Below, one piece after another: positions 42,191 to 64,000 of a stretch of 64,000 nucleotides of DNA. This DNA comes from Flaccisagitta enflata. Taxonomy: Eukaryota; Chaetognatha; Sagittoidea; Aphragmophora. The first letter of the stretch is position 1, and each line of letters starts with the position of its first letter. Below the pieces are notes generated by a model. It searched no databases and was not told the origin of the DNA. It saw only the letters and a list, made by a program, of their open reading frames with translations. The stretch is from positions 23,870,001-23,934,000 of the forward strand of contig OZ231127.1 of assembly GCA_965153355.1 (NCBI GenBank), in the 5' to 3' direction. The translations under genes were made by a program, and so were the position numbers.

Positions 42191-64000
<21,810 letters not shown>

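Overview
This is a piece of an invertebrate animal nuclear genome. It has GT-AG introns with consistent phases, developmental and synaptic genes of animals, very many long microsatellites and a dense population of small DNA transposons. No bacterial, organellar or viral genes were recognised. The Rx homeodomain carries Met at the position where vertebrate RAX has Gly (REELAM), which fits a protostome-like invertebrate. The species cannot be fixed from the sequence.

Two genes are well supported. On the + strand, a retinal homeobox gene (Rx/RAX) runs from an internal exon at 11944 to a stop at 29970, with seven coding exons, a paired-like Q50 homeodomain and a C-terminal OAR motif. Its first coding exon was not found. 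On the - strand, the 3' half of a SHANK/ProSAP postsynaptic scaffold gene runs from beyond the right edge (64000) to a stop at 44263. Its four exons are long, Gln- and Pro-rich, and end in a SHANK-type SAM domain. The two genes converge tail to tail, about 14.3 kb apart, and nothing suggests that they work together.

The left 2.2 kb holds a coding-like, glutamine-rich stretch broken by stops and frame changes beside an assembly gap. From 2.4 to 11.9 kb there is a 63-bp minisatellite, long microsatellites, two adjacent 174-bp MITEs and two small Helitron-like elements. The 15.1-kb Rx intron (12896-28023) is a mosaic: a 700-bp TTC tract, a pair of inverted 0.7-kb repeats, a hAT MITE with an 8-bp target duplication, Tc1-like elements, hairpin-forming repeats and a 1.9-kb nest of Helitron-like elements with 10-bp tandem arrays. 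The intergenic region (30.1-44.2 kb) holds a segmental duplication, a 3.1-kb hAT-like element filled with satellites, a 573-bp foldback MITE and two MITEs with A/T-rich ends. The SHANK introns hold a TA-flanked MITE inside an ATG satellite, a decayed partial copy of a SHANK exon, and a 3.5-kb composite repeat with a 33-bp flanking direct repeat.

The main novelty is the repeat ecology. Several element families can be delimited to the base because copies sit inside one another or inside tandem arrays, leaving natural empty sites elsewhere in the window. The most interesting is a family with a terminal AGTCGCGTGCACGCGACT palindrome, a GTCN microsatellite and internal 10-bp arrays. It looks like the DINE-1/Helentron type of non-autonomous Helitron.
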